Below, one piece after another: positions 1-5,899 of a stretch of 6,920 nt of DNA; position 1 is the stretch's first letter, and each line of letters opens with the position of its first letter. Under the pieces are notes generated by a model. It was not told the origin of the DNA and made no database searches. It worked only from the letters and a program-made list of their open reading frames with translations. This DNA comes from an uncultured Collinsella sp. (GTDB lineage Bacteria > Actinomycetota > Coriobacteriia > Coriobacteriales > Coriobacteriaceae), in the NCBI GenBank assembly GCA_900541285.1, contig UQJA01000101.1, forward strand, positions 1-6,920. Direction: 5' to 3'. Made by a program: the position numbers and the translations under genes.

Positions 1-1
1 T

Positions 2-187
2 CGGATGCGAGTGCCCGTCATCAAGCAGGCGACCGCCGAGATACGCGCGCTCAACGAGCTGCTCGGGCTGTCGCGCAAGGCGGTGCCCATCCAGGTGCAG
101 CAGGCGCGTCCGCAGAGCGACGGCGCTAGGGTGCTGAGCCTGATGTTCGCCGACCGCGAGCGCAAGGCCAAGGCGGCGGGCGCCTGA
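2..187 (+). CDS. Terminase small subunit, C-terminal part (partial, 5' end outside window)
   Basis: The frame is open from the first bases of the window to a TGA at 185-187, so the gene very likely begins upstream; the ATG at 5 is only the first in-window start and has no visible ribosome site. About 60 residues remain. They contain the segment NELLGLSRKA followed by a polar, basic tail, which resembles the C-terminal end of P27-type small terminases, where a short 'LGL(T/S)' motif is common. Such proteins recognise phage DNA and hand it to the large subunit for packaging. Position directly before the large terminase, with a one-base overlap of stop and start (TGATG), is the main support. With only the tail visible, the assignment is by context plus weak motif similarity; another small upstream gene cannot be excluded. 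Confidence 0.6.
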   Translation, partial: RMRVPVIKQATAEIRALNELLGLSRKAVPIQVQQARPQSDGARVLSLMFADRERKAKAAGA

Positions 188-1587
188 TGGAGCCCAGGCA
201 GACGCCGACATACGAGGCGAACGTCCCGGAGGACCTCCGCGGCGACGGTCGCCCCTACTCCGGCGCCCCGCCCCGGTGGCAGCCGCACCTGCTCGACGCG
301 ATGCTGGCCCGCGATGCGCGCGACAAGTACCTGCTGCGCACGCTGGGCATCTCCATCCCGCGCCAGAACGGAAAGAGCTGGGTCGTGCGAGCAAGGTGCT
401 TCTACGGCGCGCTCAACGGCGAGAAGATCCTGTACACCTGCCAGCACGGCGACACATCCGACCAGATGTTCAAGGAGCTGTCCCAGCCATTCGAGGACGA
501 GGACGAGACCGAGCTGCACGACCTCCTGCTCGCCGTGCGCAAGACGAACGGGCAGCAGGCCATCAGCCTCAAGAACGGCGGACTCATCCGCTTCACCACC
601 CGCACCAACTCGCTGGCGCGAGGCAAGACCTACGACGTGCTCATCTACGACGAGGCGCAGGAGCTCACGGACACGCAGCAGGCGGCGTCCCTGCCTGCCA
701 TCTCGGCGAGCGCGATGCACAACCCGCAGACCATCTACCTCGGAACGCCGCCAGGCCCCGACAACGTCGGCACGGTGTTCCGCGACCTCCACGACGACGT
801 GCACGACGGAGAGTCCGAGATGGCGTGGATCGAGTGGGGCGCGGACGAGATAGGCGACGTCCACGACGAGTCCCGCTGGTACGAGTACAACCCGTCCATG
901 GGCACCGTGCTCAACTACGAGGCCGTCAAGGGCGAGTCCGAGCAGATGCAGCCCGACGTGTTCGCGCGCGAGCGCCTCGGGTGGTGGGCGAAGACGGGAG
1001 GCTCGCTCCTCTACGCCCTGTCCTCCAAGAAGTGGGACGGGTGCCGACGCGACTCAGCGCCCACCGGCGGAAAGCTCGCGTTTGGCGTGAAGTTCTCCGC
1101 GGACGGCTCCCGCGCCGCCGTCTCGTGGGCGCGCGCCGACAGGGACGGCCCGTCCTACGTCGAGTTGTACGACGTGATGGGCGCGTCGGGCGGAACGGTC
1201 GCGATCTCGGACATGCTCCTGCGCAACCGAGACGAGATAGCGTGCGCGTGCATCGACGGCAAGTCAGGAGCGGATGCGCTCAAGCGGCGGATGCTAGACG
1301 GCGGCTTCAGCAAGTGCGCGCTCGTGATGGGAACCCCGGCAATCGTGCAGGCTGCGGCGTCGATGCTCAAGGACGAGGTCGACTCGGGCACGCTGTCGCA
1401 TATCGAGTCGCCGGCGCTCGACGACTCGGCGCGCAAGTCGCTCAAGCGCGACATAGGCAGGGACGGATGGGGCTTCGCGGACGGCCCCGACTCCATCGCC
1501 GCACCCATCGAGTCCGCATCGCTCGCCCTCTGGGCGGCTAGAACAACGAAACGAGACCCGCGAAGGGAACAGGAGGCCAGCTTCTGA
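187..1587 (+). CDS. terL: Terminase large subunit (packaging ATPase and nuclease)
   Basis: A 466-residue packaging motor, normal length for the family. The N-terminal ATPase has a Walker A loop PRQNGKS at residues 58-64, a Walker B strand VLIYDE at 151-156 with Asp155 and Glu156, and a coupling-type motif YLGTPPG at 184-190. The C-terminal half fits the RNase H-like nuclease: GVKFSADG at 300-307, ACIDGKSG around 354-361 (Asp357) and FADGPDS at 430-436. The ATPase pumps DNA through the portal into the prohead and the nuclease cuts the concatemer. The first nuclease strand has Lys302 where many relatives show GVDxS; Asp306 may be the metal ligand instead. The start overlaps the previous stop by one base, so translation is probably coupled; GGCGG-type purines upstream are only a weak ribosome site. 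The family call is firm; the nuclease residue assignment is inference. Confidence 0.95.
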   Translation: MEPRQTPTYEANVPEDLRGDGRPYSGAPPRWQPHLLDAMLARDARDKYLLRTLGISIPRQNGKSWVVRARCFYGALNGEKILYTCQHGDTSDQMFKELSQPFEDEDETELHDLLLAVRKTNGQQAISLKNGGLIRFTTRTNSLARGKTYDVLIYDEAQELTDTQQAASLPAISASAMHNPQTIYLGTPPGPDNVGTVFRDLHDDVHDGESEMAWIEWGADEIGDVHDESRWYEYNPSMGTVLNYEAVKGESEQMQPDVFARERLGWWAKTGGSLLYALSSKKWDGCRRDSAPTGGKLAFGVKFSADGSRAAVSWARADRDGPSYVELYDVMGASGGTVAISDMLLRNRDEIACACIDGKSGADALKRRMLDGGFSKCALVMGTPAIVQAAASMLKDEVDSGTLSHIESPALDDSARKSLKRDIGRDGWGFADGPDSIAAPIESASLALWAARTTKRDPRREQEASF

Positions 1588-1652
1588 TGGCAGCAGTGAA
1601 CATGGAACTGGCGGGGCAGGTAGTCGACCTCGGGACCGGGCGGGGCGGTTAG
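1587..1652 (+). CDS. Possible 21-codon leader peptide between terL and portal
   Basis: ATG at 1587 overlaps the terL stop by one base and reads 21 codons (MAAVNMELAG and onward, Gly-rich end) to a TAG at 1650-1652. It has the best ribosome site of this stretch, AGGAGG at 1571-1576, ten bases upstream. The portal frame that follows has a TTG start and no good site of its own, so this short ORF may serve to bring ribosomes to the portal start by reinitiation. The peptide resembles nothing I recognise. The alternative is that it is the true N-terminus of the portal, separated by a one-base sequencing error or a frameshift: the portal frame is open back through this stretch but contains no start codon there. 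Confidence 0.35.
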   Translation: MAAVNMELAGQVVDLGTGRGG

Positions 1653-1660
1653 CACCCGCC
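1644..1660 (+). other. Short GC hairpin ahead of the portal start
   Basis: GGCGG at 1644-1648 can pair with CCGCC at 1656-1660 around a seven-base loop. The loop contains the TAG stop of the 21-codon ORF, and the TTG portal start lies seven bases past the stem. A ribosome ending at this stop would melt the stem, which fits coupled translation. In DNA of this GC content a 5-bp stem can arise by chance, so the role is inference. Confidence 0.3.
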
Positions 1661-1666
1661 GCAGGC

Positions 1667-3034
1667 TTGGAGCCGGGTGACGCGGCCCTCGTCCGCGAGC
1701 TCATGACCGTCTGGCGCGAGCACCGCGCCAGCAACCTCGAGCGCGAGGACTACTACCTCGGGCACGTGTCGGTGAAGGACCTCGGCATCGCCATGCCGGC
1801 GAGCCTCGCCAAGAAGATCAACCCGCGCGTGGACTGGCCCCGCAAGGCCGTGCACGCACTCGCCGACCGCTCCATCTTCAACGGCTACACGTGCGCGGAT
1901 GAGCAGACGAGCAAGGCCCTCCGCGCCATCTGCGAGTCGAACCAGCTGGAGCGCCTCTACCGCAAGAACCTCATCGGAGAGCTGAAGCACTGCTGCGGCT
2001 TCTGGACCGTGACGGACGGCGGCGGCTACCCGGTCATCTCGGCGTACCCCGCCACCGCGGCGGCGGCCCTGTGGGACGATGCGCGCAAGGCCATCAGGGC
2101 CGGCATCGTCGTGGCGGAGTCCAAGAAGATGCCCGGCGACGCCGAGCGCGTGCCGACCGTGGTACACCTGCTCACCGACGACAGCCTCGTGGTGCTCACG
2201 CGCGACGGCGGCTCGTGGGTCGCCGAGTACCGCGAGCACTCGATGGGGCGCTGCCTCATGGAGCCGATGGCTCATGGCGCGACGCTCGAGCGCCCCTTCG
2301 GCACCTCGCGTATCAGCCGCTCCGTCATGAGCATCACCGACGACGCCATCCGACAGCGCGCCCGAATGGAGGTCGCCGCCGAGGCCGCGACCCTGCCGCA
2401 GACGTGGCTGCTCGGCACCTACAAGAAGATGCTCAACGACGACAACAAGTACGACGCGAGCATGGGCGCCGTGAACGAGATCACCAAAGACCCGGACGGA
2501 GACAAGCCCACGGTCTGGCAGTCCGCTCAGTTGCAGATGGCCCCGCTCACGGAGTACCTGCGCCAGCTCGCCTGCCAGATGTCGGCCGTGACCAACGTGC
2601 CGGTGAGCTTCTTCGGCGTGTCCAACGACAACCCGTCCTCCTCGGACGCTATCGCCGCGTCCCTGGAGCCCTTGGTCATCGACGCCAAGAACCTCAACCG
2701 CGACAACGGCACGGCGCTGCGCAACGTGGCCTACATGGCGCTCGCCGTGGCGAACGGCACCGATTTCGCCACCGAGCGCGACGCGGGCCACGAGATAAAC
2801 CCGCGATTCCTGTCCCCGGCGTACCCGTCCACGGTGAGCCTGTCCGACGCGCTGCTCAAGCAGGTGCAGGCGCTCCCGAAGCTCGCCAACTCCACGGTGG
2901 CCTACGAGATGCTCGACTACACGGACGAGCAGATCCAGCGCATCGAGTCGGATGCCAAGAAGGCGCAGGCGAGCGCGGCTATCGCGTCGCTGTTCGAGTC
3001 GAAGGAGGGCGAGAATGGCGGCGGTGCCGACTAG
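1667..3034 (+). CDS. Portal protein, SPP1 Gp6-like family
   Basis: A 455-residue protein read from a TTG start. The portal forms the ring at one capsid vertex through which DNA passes and to which terminase and head-completion proteins attach. Family-like features are the N-terminal VWREHRASNLEREDYY segment (about 15-30), the DWPRKAVHALADRSIFNGY segment (56-74), FGTSRISRSVMSITDDAIRQ (211-230) and the late VPVSFFGVSNDNPSSSDAI stretch (311-329), followed by a helical, charged tail (418-439). Length and order fit Gp6-like portals. The TTG was chosen because no ATG, GTG or other start occurs in frame for at least 80 bases upstream and because homologues usually begin shortly before such an ELMTVWREHR stretch. 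The next in-frame ATG, at 1703, would cut into that stretch. No proper ribosome site precedes the TTG. The gene overlaps the next by 20 bases. Confidence 0.9.
   Translation: MEPGDAALVRELMTVWREHRASNLEREDYYLGHVSVKDLGIAMPASLAKKINPRVDWPRKAVHALADRSIFNGYTCADEQTSKALRAICESNQLERLYRKNLIGELKHCCGFWTVTDGGGYPVISAYPATAAAALWDDARKAIRAGIVVAESKKMPGDAERVPTVVHLLTDDSLVVLTRDGGSWVAEYREHSMGRCLMEPMAHGATLERPFGTSRISRSVMSITDDAIRQRARMEVAAEAATLPQTWLLGTYKKMLNDDNKYDASMGAVNEITKDPDGDKPTVWQSAQLQMAPLTEYLRQLACQMSAVTNVPVSFFGVSNDNPSSSDAIAASLEPLVIDAKNLNRDNGTALRNVAYMALAVANGTDFATERDAGHEINPRFLSPAYPSTVSLSDALLKQVQALPKLANSTVAYEMLDYTDEQIQRIESDAKKAQASAAIASLFESKEGENGGGAD
3002..3013 (+). promoter_or_regulatory. Ribosome binding site deciding the MuF-gene start
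   Basis: AAGGAGGGCGAG contains GGAGGG at 3004-3009, five bases ahead of ATG 3015. It lies inside the end of the portal gene. It fixes the start at 3015 rather than at the in-frame ATG 2952, whose extra 21 residues are an arginine-rich out-of-frame reading of the portal gene. Confidence 0.85.
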
Positions 3035-4286
3035 CCTGCTGGACGAGCTGACCGATGAGGTGAACGCGCTGTCGGCAGACGCCCAGGCGAAGGTGAGGCC
3101 GGCGCTCGAGTCCCTGCTGTCGAGCTGGGAGCGCGGCGGTGGCGGCGGTGTCGCCGCTCTCCGCGAGAGGGCCTACGAGACGATCGAGGCGGTGCTCGGG
3201 TACTACGCCGACACGTGCGCCGCCGCCAGGGCGGCCGAATACTACGACGCGGTCAGGGCGTCGCAGGGCTTCCCCGGGAAGTATCGGGCGGTCGCCGAGT
3301 CCATGCGAGACCCGGACGCCACGCTCGGCGCGGTTAGATATTTCATCGGCAAGGTCGTCGAGGGCGCCCCCGAGGTGTTCGTCTCGCGGTGCGTCACGAG
3401 GGTCGACGAGGAGATCAGGCGCGCCGCCAACAGGTGCGTCGCCCACAACGCGTGCAAAGACCCGGCAAAGCCGTGGTACGCCCGCGTTCCCCGTGGCGAG
3501 ACGTGCGGGTTCTGCCTCATGCTCGCGTCGTTCGGCTTCTACGCCAAGACCGAGGAGGCGGCCGAACACTCGCACGCGCACTGCGACTGCCGAATCGTTC
3601 CCGGCTTCGACGGGGTGACCACAGTCAAGGGATACGACCCTGACGGGATGTACGAGAGGTATAACGACTGCCTGGCCGCGCTCGGAGGCCGCGACGGCAT
3701 CGCCTCCGACTGGTACGCAATGCCGGAGGACGAACGCGAAGCGCTCGTGAGGCGCCACGGCAACAAGGAGGGGAAGGCGTACACCGCCTACCTCAACAAC
3801 CGCGTCGCATCCGAGATAGAGCTACGCGACCCGTCTTGGTACGCGGGCGGCGAGCATAAGGGCATAACGTTCACGGACGATGCGGTGAGGCGCGACAAGG
3901 TAAAGAGGTGGAGGGTAGACCCCGGAGAGAGGAGAACCGCAGAGAAGCTGGCGGCACTGGGCTACAAGACCGAGTTCTGGGAAGACGAGGTGCACCTGAA
4001 GAGCGAGAACGCACAGGGAAAAACGACCGTAAGCCGCGCCGACCTGTCCACGGGCATCGAAATCAAGACCGTTTACACGTCGAAATCGGAGAACACGTTC
4101 AAGTCGCACATGAAGTCCGTGGCCAACAAGAGCGGAGTGCGGTTCGCCGTCTTCGACGTCAGCGAGAACAAGTCGGTCACCGACAGCCAAGCCGAAGCGT
4201 GGATACGCAAGTACATGAGGAGGTATGGAATCTCTGAGGTGCGGATGCTTGGGCACGACGGGTCGCTCCAAACGATAAAAAAATAG
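3015..4286 (+). CDS. MuF-like minor head protein with C-terminal nuclease-toxin-like domain
   Basis: A 423-residue protein in the slot of MuF/SPP1 gp7-type minor head proteins, which bind the portal and enter the capsid in low copy. Residues 1-150 are mostly helical with a Gly run at 41-45. Residues 154-200 hold the recognisable core: WYARVPRGETCGFC, then HSHAHCDCR, giving C164, C167, H185, H187, H189, C190 and C192, a likely metal-binding or disulfide cluster typical of actinobacterial head-morphogenesis proteins. From about residue 284 the protein changes character: it is Lys-rich and lower in GC, with GERRTAEKLAALGYKTEF (304-321), RADLSTGIEIK (341-351), a Ser/Asn-rich SENTFKSHMKS stretch (358-368), a hydrophobic RFAVFDVS strand (376-383), a helix and a final EVRMLGHDG strand (408-416). 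This order resembles CdiA C-terminal tRNase-type toxins. D343, E349 and K351 could be a PD-(D/E)XK catalytic set. The MuF part is confident; the toxin function is inference. Confidence 0.85.
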   Translation: MAAVPTSLLDELTDEVNALSADAQAKVRPALESLLSSWERGGGGGVAALRERAYETIEAVLGYYADTCAAARAAEYYDAVRASQGFPGKYRAVAESMRDPDATLGAVRYFIGKVVEGAPEVFVSRCVTRVDEEIRRAANRCVAHNACKDPAKPWYARVPRGETCGFCLMLASFGFYAKTEEAAEHSHAHCDCRIVPGFDGVTTVKGYDPDGMYERYNDCLAALGGRDGIASDWYAMPEDEREALVRRHGNKEGKAYTAYLNNRVASEIELRDPSWYAGGEHKGITFTDDAVRRDKVKRWRVDPGERRTAEKLAALGYKTEFWEDEVHLKSENAQGKTTVSRADLSTGIEIKTVYTSKSENTFKSHMKSVANKSGVRFAVFDVSENKSVTDSQAEAWIRKYMRRYGISEVRMLGHDGSLQTIKK

Positions 4287-4332
4287 GCGGGAGCTGCATG
4301 TCTCAATAGGTGAGTCAAACAGCTTCCGCCTA
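4284..4332 (+). repeat. 13-bp imperfect inverted repeat at the MuF gene end
   Basis: TAGGCGGGAGCTG at 4284-4296 pairs with CAGCTTCCGCCTA at 4320-4332, with one G-U pair (4291 with 4325) and a 23-base loop that can hold a further 4-bp stem (4302-4305 with 4311-4314). The stem includes the stop codon of the MuF gene. In + strand RNA the odd pair is a wobble, while in - strand RNA it is an A-C mismatch, so the + strand structure is the better one. On the + strand no T-run follows; a run of seven A (4277-4283) precedes it, which would act as the T-run of a terminator only for - strand transcription. It may protect the 3' end or mark a recombination boundary. Confidence 0.65.
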
Positions 4333-4350
4333 ACCTCATCATACCGCATG

Positions 4351-4372
4351 GCCGCCCACGGGCGGCTTTTTT
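4351..4372 (+). terminator. Intrinsic (rho-independent) terminator
   Basis: GCCGCC (4351-4356), loop CACG, GGCGGC (4361-4366) followed by six T (4367-4372). This is a textbook intrinsic terminator on the + strand, 64 bases after the MuF stop. It would end, or partly attenuate, the terminase-portal-MuF transcript before the scaffold and capsid genes. Confidence 0.85.
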
Positions 4373-4516
4373 CATGCCGAAAAACGCCAAACAGGCCAAA
4401 TCTCACGCCCGTAGGACACTGCCGCGCGACAGGGCCGCACGGCCCGAAACGCACATCTAAGGGGCTCGGCCGCACGGCTGGCCCGACGGGCCGCACGGTC
4501 CGGGAAAGGACGCGAC
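4373..4516 (+). promoter_or_regulatory. Leader of the scaffold/capsid genes with three repeated stem-loops
   Basis: This non-coding stretch lies between the terminator and the scaffold gene. The decamer GGCCGCACGG occurs at 4433-4442, 4468-4477 and 4489-4498. Each copy forms a small hairpin with the same GCAC loop: GGGCC/GGCCC (4432-4436 with 4441-4445), CGGCC/GGCTG (4467-4471 with 4476-4480) and CGGGCC/GGTCCG (4487-4492 with 4497-4502). The flanks differ but keep pairing, partly by G-U. An alternative stem GGCCC/GGGCC (4480-4484 with 4488-4492) competes with hairpin 3. The scaffold ribosome site AAAGGA (4505-4510) follows directly, so a translation-control element is plausible. I see no convincing -35/-10 promoter, although the terminator upstream makes one, or read-through, necessary. 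Confidence 0.5.
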
Positions 4517-4975
4517 ATGGCAGTAGAGACCAACACGGAGCCCACGGGCGGTACGGAGCCGACCGGGGGCGAGGAGCCCGACTACAAGGCGCTCTACGAG
4601 GCCGAGAAGGCGCACTCCCGCAAGTGGGAGAAGCAGGCCAAGGCCAACAAGGGCGCGGCGAGCGCACTCGACGAGGCCAACCAGGCGAAGAAGACCGCCG
4701 ACGAGAAGGTCGCGGAGCTCGAGAAGCGACTCGACGCCAAGGAGAAGGCCGAGGCGCGAGCCAAGACCGCCGCCAAGGTCGCGCAGGAGAAGGGAGTCCC
4801 CGCGGACCTCATCGTCGGCGAGGACGAGGAGAGCATGGCCGCATGGTGCGACAAGATGCTCGCCGCATTCAAGACAAAGCCCGCGCCGCGAGTGGAGAAG
4901 CCCGGCAGCTTCGACAAGGGCGGCAAGGGCGGGGACGAGGCGCTGCGAGACTTCGCCAAGCGCCTCCTGAAGTAA
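4517..4975 (+). CDS. Phage scaffold protein (DUF4355/Gp20-like type)
   Basis: A 152-residue, very charged protein placed just before the major capsid gene, as expected for the internal scaffold that guides coat-protein assembly and is then lost. An acidic N-terminus carries a duplicated EPTGG (8-12 and 14-18). Residues about 22-93 are a long Lys/Glu/Ala helix likely to form a coiled coil (KALYEAEKAHSRKWEKQAKA, then AELEKRLDAKEKAEARAK). A short globular part follows (PADLIVGEDEESMAAWCDKM, 95-114), then a Gly-rich basic linker and a C-terminal basic helix (DEALRDFAKRLLK, 140-152) of the kind that binds coat protein in other scaffolds. ATG 4517 follows AAAGGA at six bases. The call rests on position, length and coiled-coil character. 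No protease motif is seen. Confidence 0.8.
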   Translation: MAVETNTEPTGGTEPTGGEEPDYKALYEAEKAHSRKWEKQAKANKGAASALDEANQAKKTADEKVAELEKRLDAKEKAEARAKTAAKVAQEKGVPADLIVGEDEESMAAWCDKMLAAFKTKPAPRVEKPGSFDKGGKGGDEALRDFAKRLLK

Positions 4976-5000
4976 GCCAAACCCGAAGAAAGGCACAGAA

Positions 5001-5888
5001 ATGGCTGCAAACGACACCCAGAAAATCAAGCTGCCGTCCAGAGTGGTCTCCACCATCATCGGCAAGGTGAAGGACACCTCCACCATCGCAACGCTGAGCC
5101 CCAGCACGCCGCAGAAGTTCGCCGACACGACCTATCTCGTGTTCAACCCGACCGCAGAGGCCGAGGTCGTCGCCGAGGGCGGCAAGAAGTCCGGCTCCGA
5201 GATCTCCACCGACCCCGTGGTCGCAAAGCGCGCCAAGATCGTCACGACCACGCGCGTCTCCGACGAGCTGAAGTGGGCCGACGAGGACAACCAGCTGGAG
5301 ATCATCTCCAACATCATCGCCGACCAGACCGCCGCCGCGGGCCGCGCGCTCGACTACATCATCTACCACGCCATCAACCCCAAGACCGGCCTCGGCCTCA
5401 CGGGCTACACCGCCCTGACCGCTGACAAGGACGTCCACAGCGTCGCCAAGACCGACTCCCCGGTCGACGACATCGACTCCCTCTCCGACGCCCTGCTCGA
5501 CTACGGCATCAACGGCATCGCCATGAGCCGCCAGTTCGCCTCCGAGCTGCGCAAGCTGCGCGTGCCCGCCACCGGGCAGCGCCTGTACCCCGAGGTGCCG
5601 CTGTCCCTCAACGTGGGCAACCTCGACGGCATCCCCGCCTCCGTGTCCGGCACCGTGAACGGCCGTCTCGCCAAGACCCCGACCAAGGTCTCCGCGATCA
5701 TGGGCGACTTCTCCGCCATCAAGTGGGGCATGGTCCGCGACATCACCGCCGAGGTCATCGAGTACGGCGACCCCGACAACACCGGTCAGGACCTGAAGGG
5801 CTACAACCAGATCGCCTACCGCACCGAGGCCGTCCTGGCATACGCGGTACTCGACCCCAAGGCCTTCGCCGTCCTCAAGAGCGCCTAG
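5001..5888 (+). CDS. Major capsid protein, HK97 fold
   Basis: A 295-residue coat protein. The mature shell is made of several hundred copies in this fold family. Features in order: a short N-terminal arm; a segment rich in Gly, Ser and charged residues at about 42-75 (YLVFNPTAEAEVVAEGG and on) matching the E-loop; TTTRVSDELKWADED (82-96) leading into the long spine helix (97-122); the A/P-domain middle; and a C-terminal strand set GDFSAIKWGMVRDITAEVIE (235-254) and YNQIAYRTEAVLAYAVLDPK (268-287), the end pattern usual in phage coat proteins. AAAGG at 4989-4993 is a good ribosome site seven bases before ATG 5001. Codons are strikingly C-ending, as expected for the most highly made virion protein. 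The N-terminus shows no long delta-domain, which agrees with a separate scaffold gene. Confidence 0.92.
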   Translation: MAANDTQKIKLPSRVVSTIIGKVKDTSTIATLSPSTPQKFADTTYLVFNPTAEAEVVAEGGKKSGSEISTDPVVAKRAKIVTTTRVSDELKWADEDNQLEIISNIIADQTAAAGRALDYIIYHAINPKTGLGLTGYTALTADKDVHSVAKTDSPVDDIDSLSDALLDYGINGIAMSRQFASELRKLRVPATGQRLYPEVPLSLNVGNLDGIPASVSGTVNGRLAKTPTKVSAIMGDFSAIKWGMVRDITAEVIEYGDPDNTGQDLKGYNQIAYRTEAVLAYAVLDPKAFAVLKSA

Positions 5889-5899
5889 GGGGTACCGAG

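Noticed and set aside
276..1541. Long + strand reading of 421 residues inside terL
   Set aside because: Arg/Ala-rich out-of-frame reading typical of high-GC DNA; the overlapping frame carries all terminase motifs.
1649..2791. 380-residue - strand ORF opposite the portal gene
   Set aside because: Gly/Val/His/Arg-rich antisense shadow produced by C/G third positions; no recognisable motif and it covers a clear portal gene.
2952..3014. Upstream start that would add 21 residues to the MuF protein
   Set aside because: The extra segment is an arginine-rich reading of the portal tail; the perfect ribosome site lies just before ATG 3015.
4288..4301. Short stretch GGGAGCTGCATGT that recalls common cloning-vector backbone
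   Set aside because: Thirteen bases from memory is too short to mean contamination, and it is part of an inverted repeat that continues differently from a vector.
4073..4399. 108-residue - strand ORF considered as an antisense immunity gene
   Set aside because: Most of it lies antisense to the toxin-like domain and it has no convincing start context; kept as unlikely.
4432..4502. The three GGCCGCACGG copies as a CRISPR array or operator iterons
   Set aside because: Copies are only 10 bases, spacing is unequal (35 and 21), and the stems argue for RNA structure more than a CRISPR; a DNA operator cannot be fully excluded.
3822..4667. 281-residue - strand ORF across the MuF gene end and the gap, considered as an immunity gene
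   Set aside because: Pro/Arg/Ser-rich composition, crosses the terminator and the scaffold start, and has no ribosome site that I can see; looks like a shadow.
4348..5070. 240-residue + strand ORF starting in the terminator
   Set aside because: Arg/Gly-rich out-of-frame reading over the scaffold gene.
5723..5899. Longer N-terminus for the small protein after the capsid gene
   Set aside because: Overlaps the coat protein end with an Arg/His-rich shadow; a GGGGG ribosome site precedes ATG 5900.
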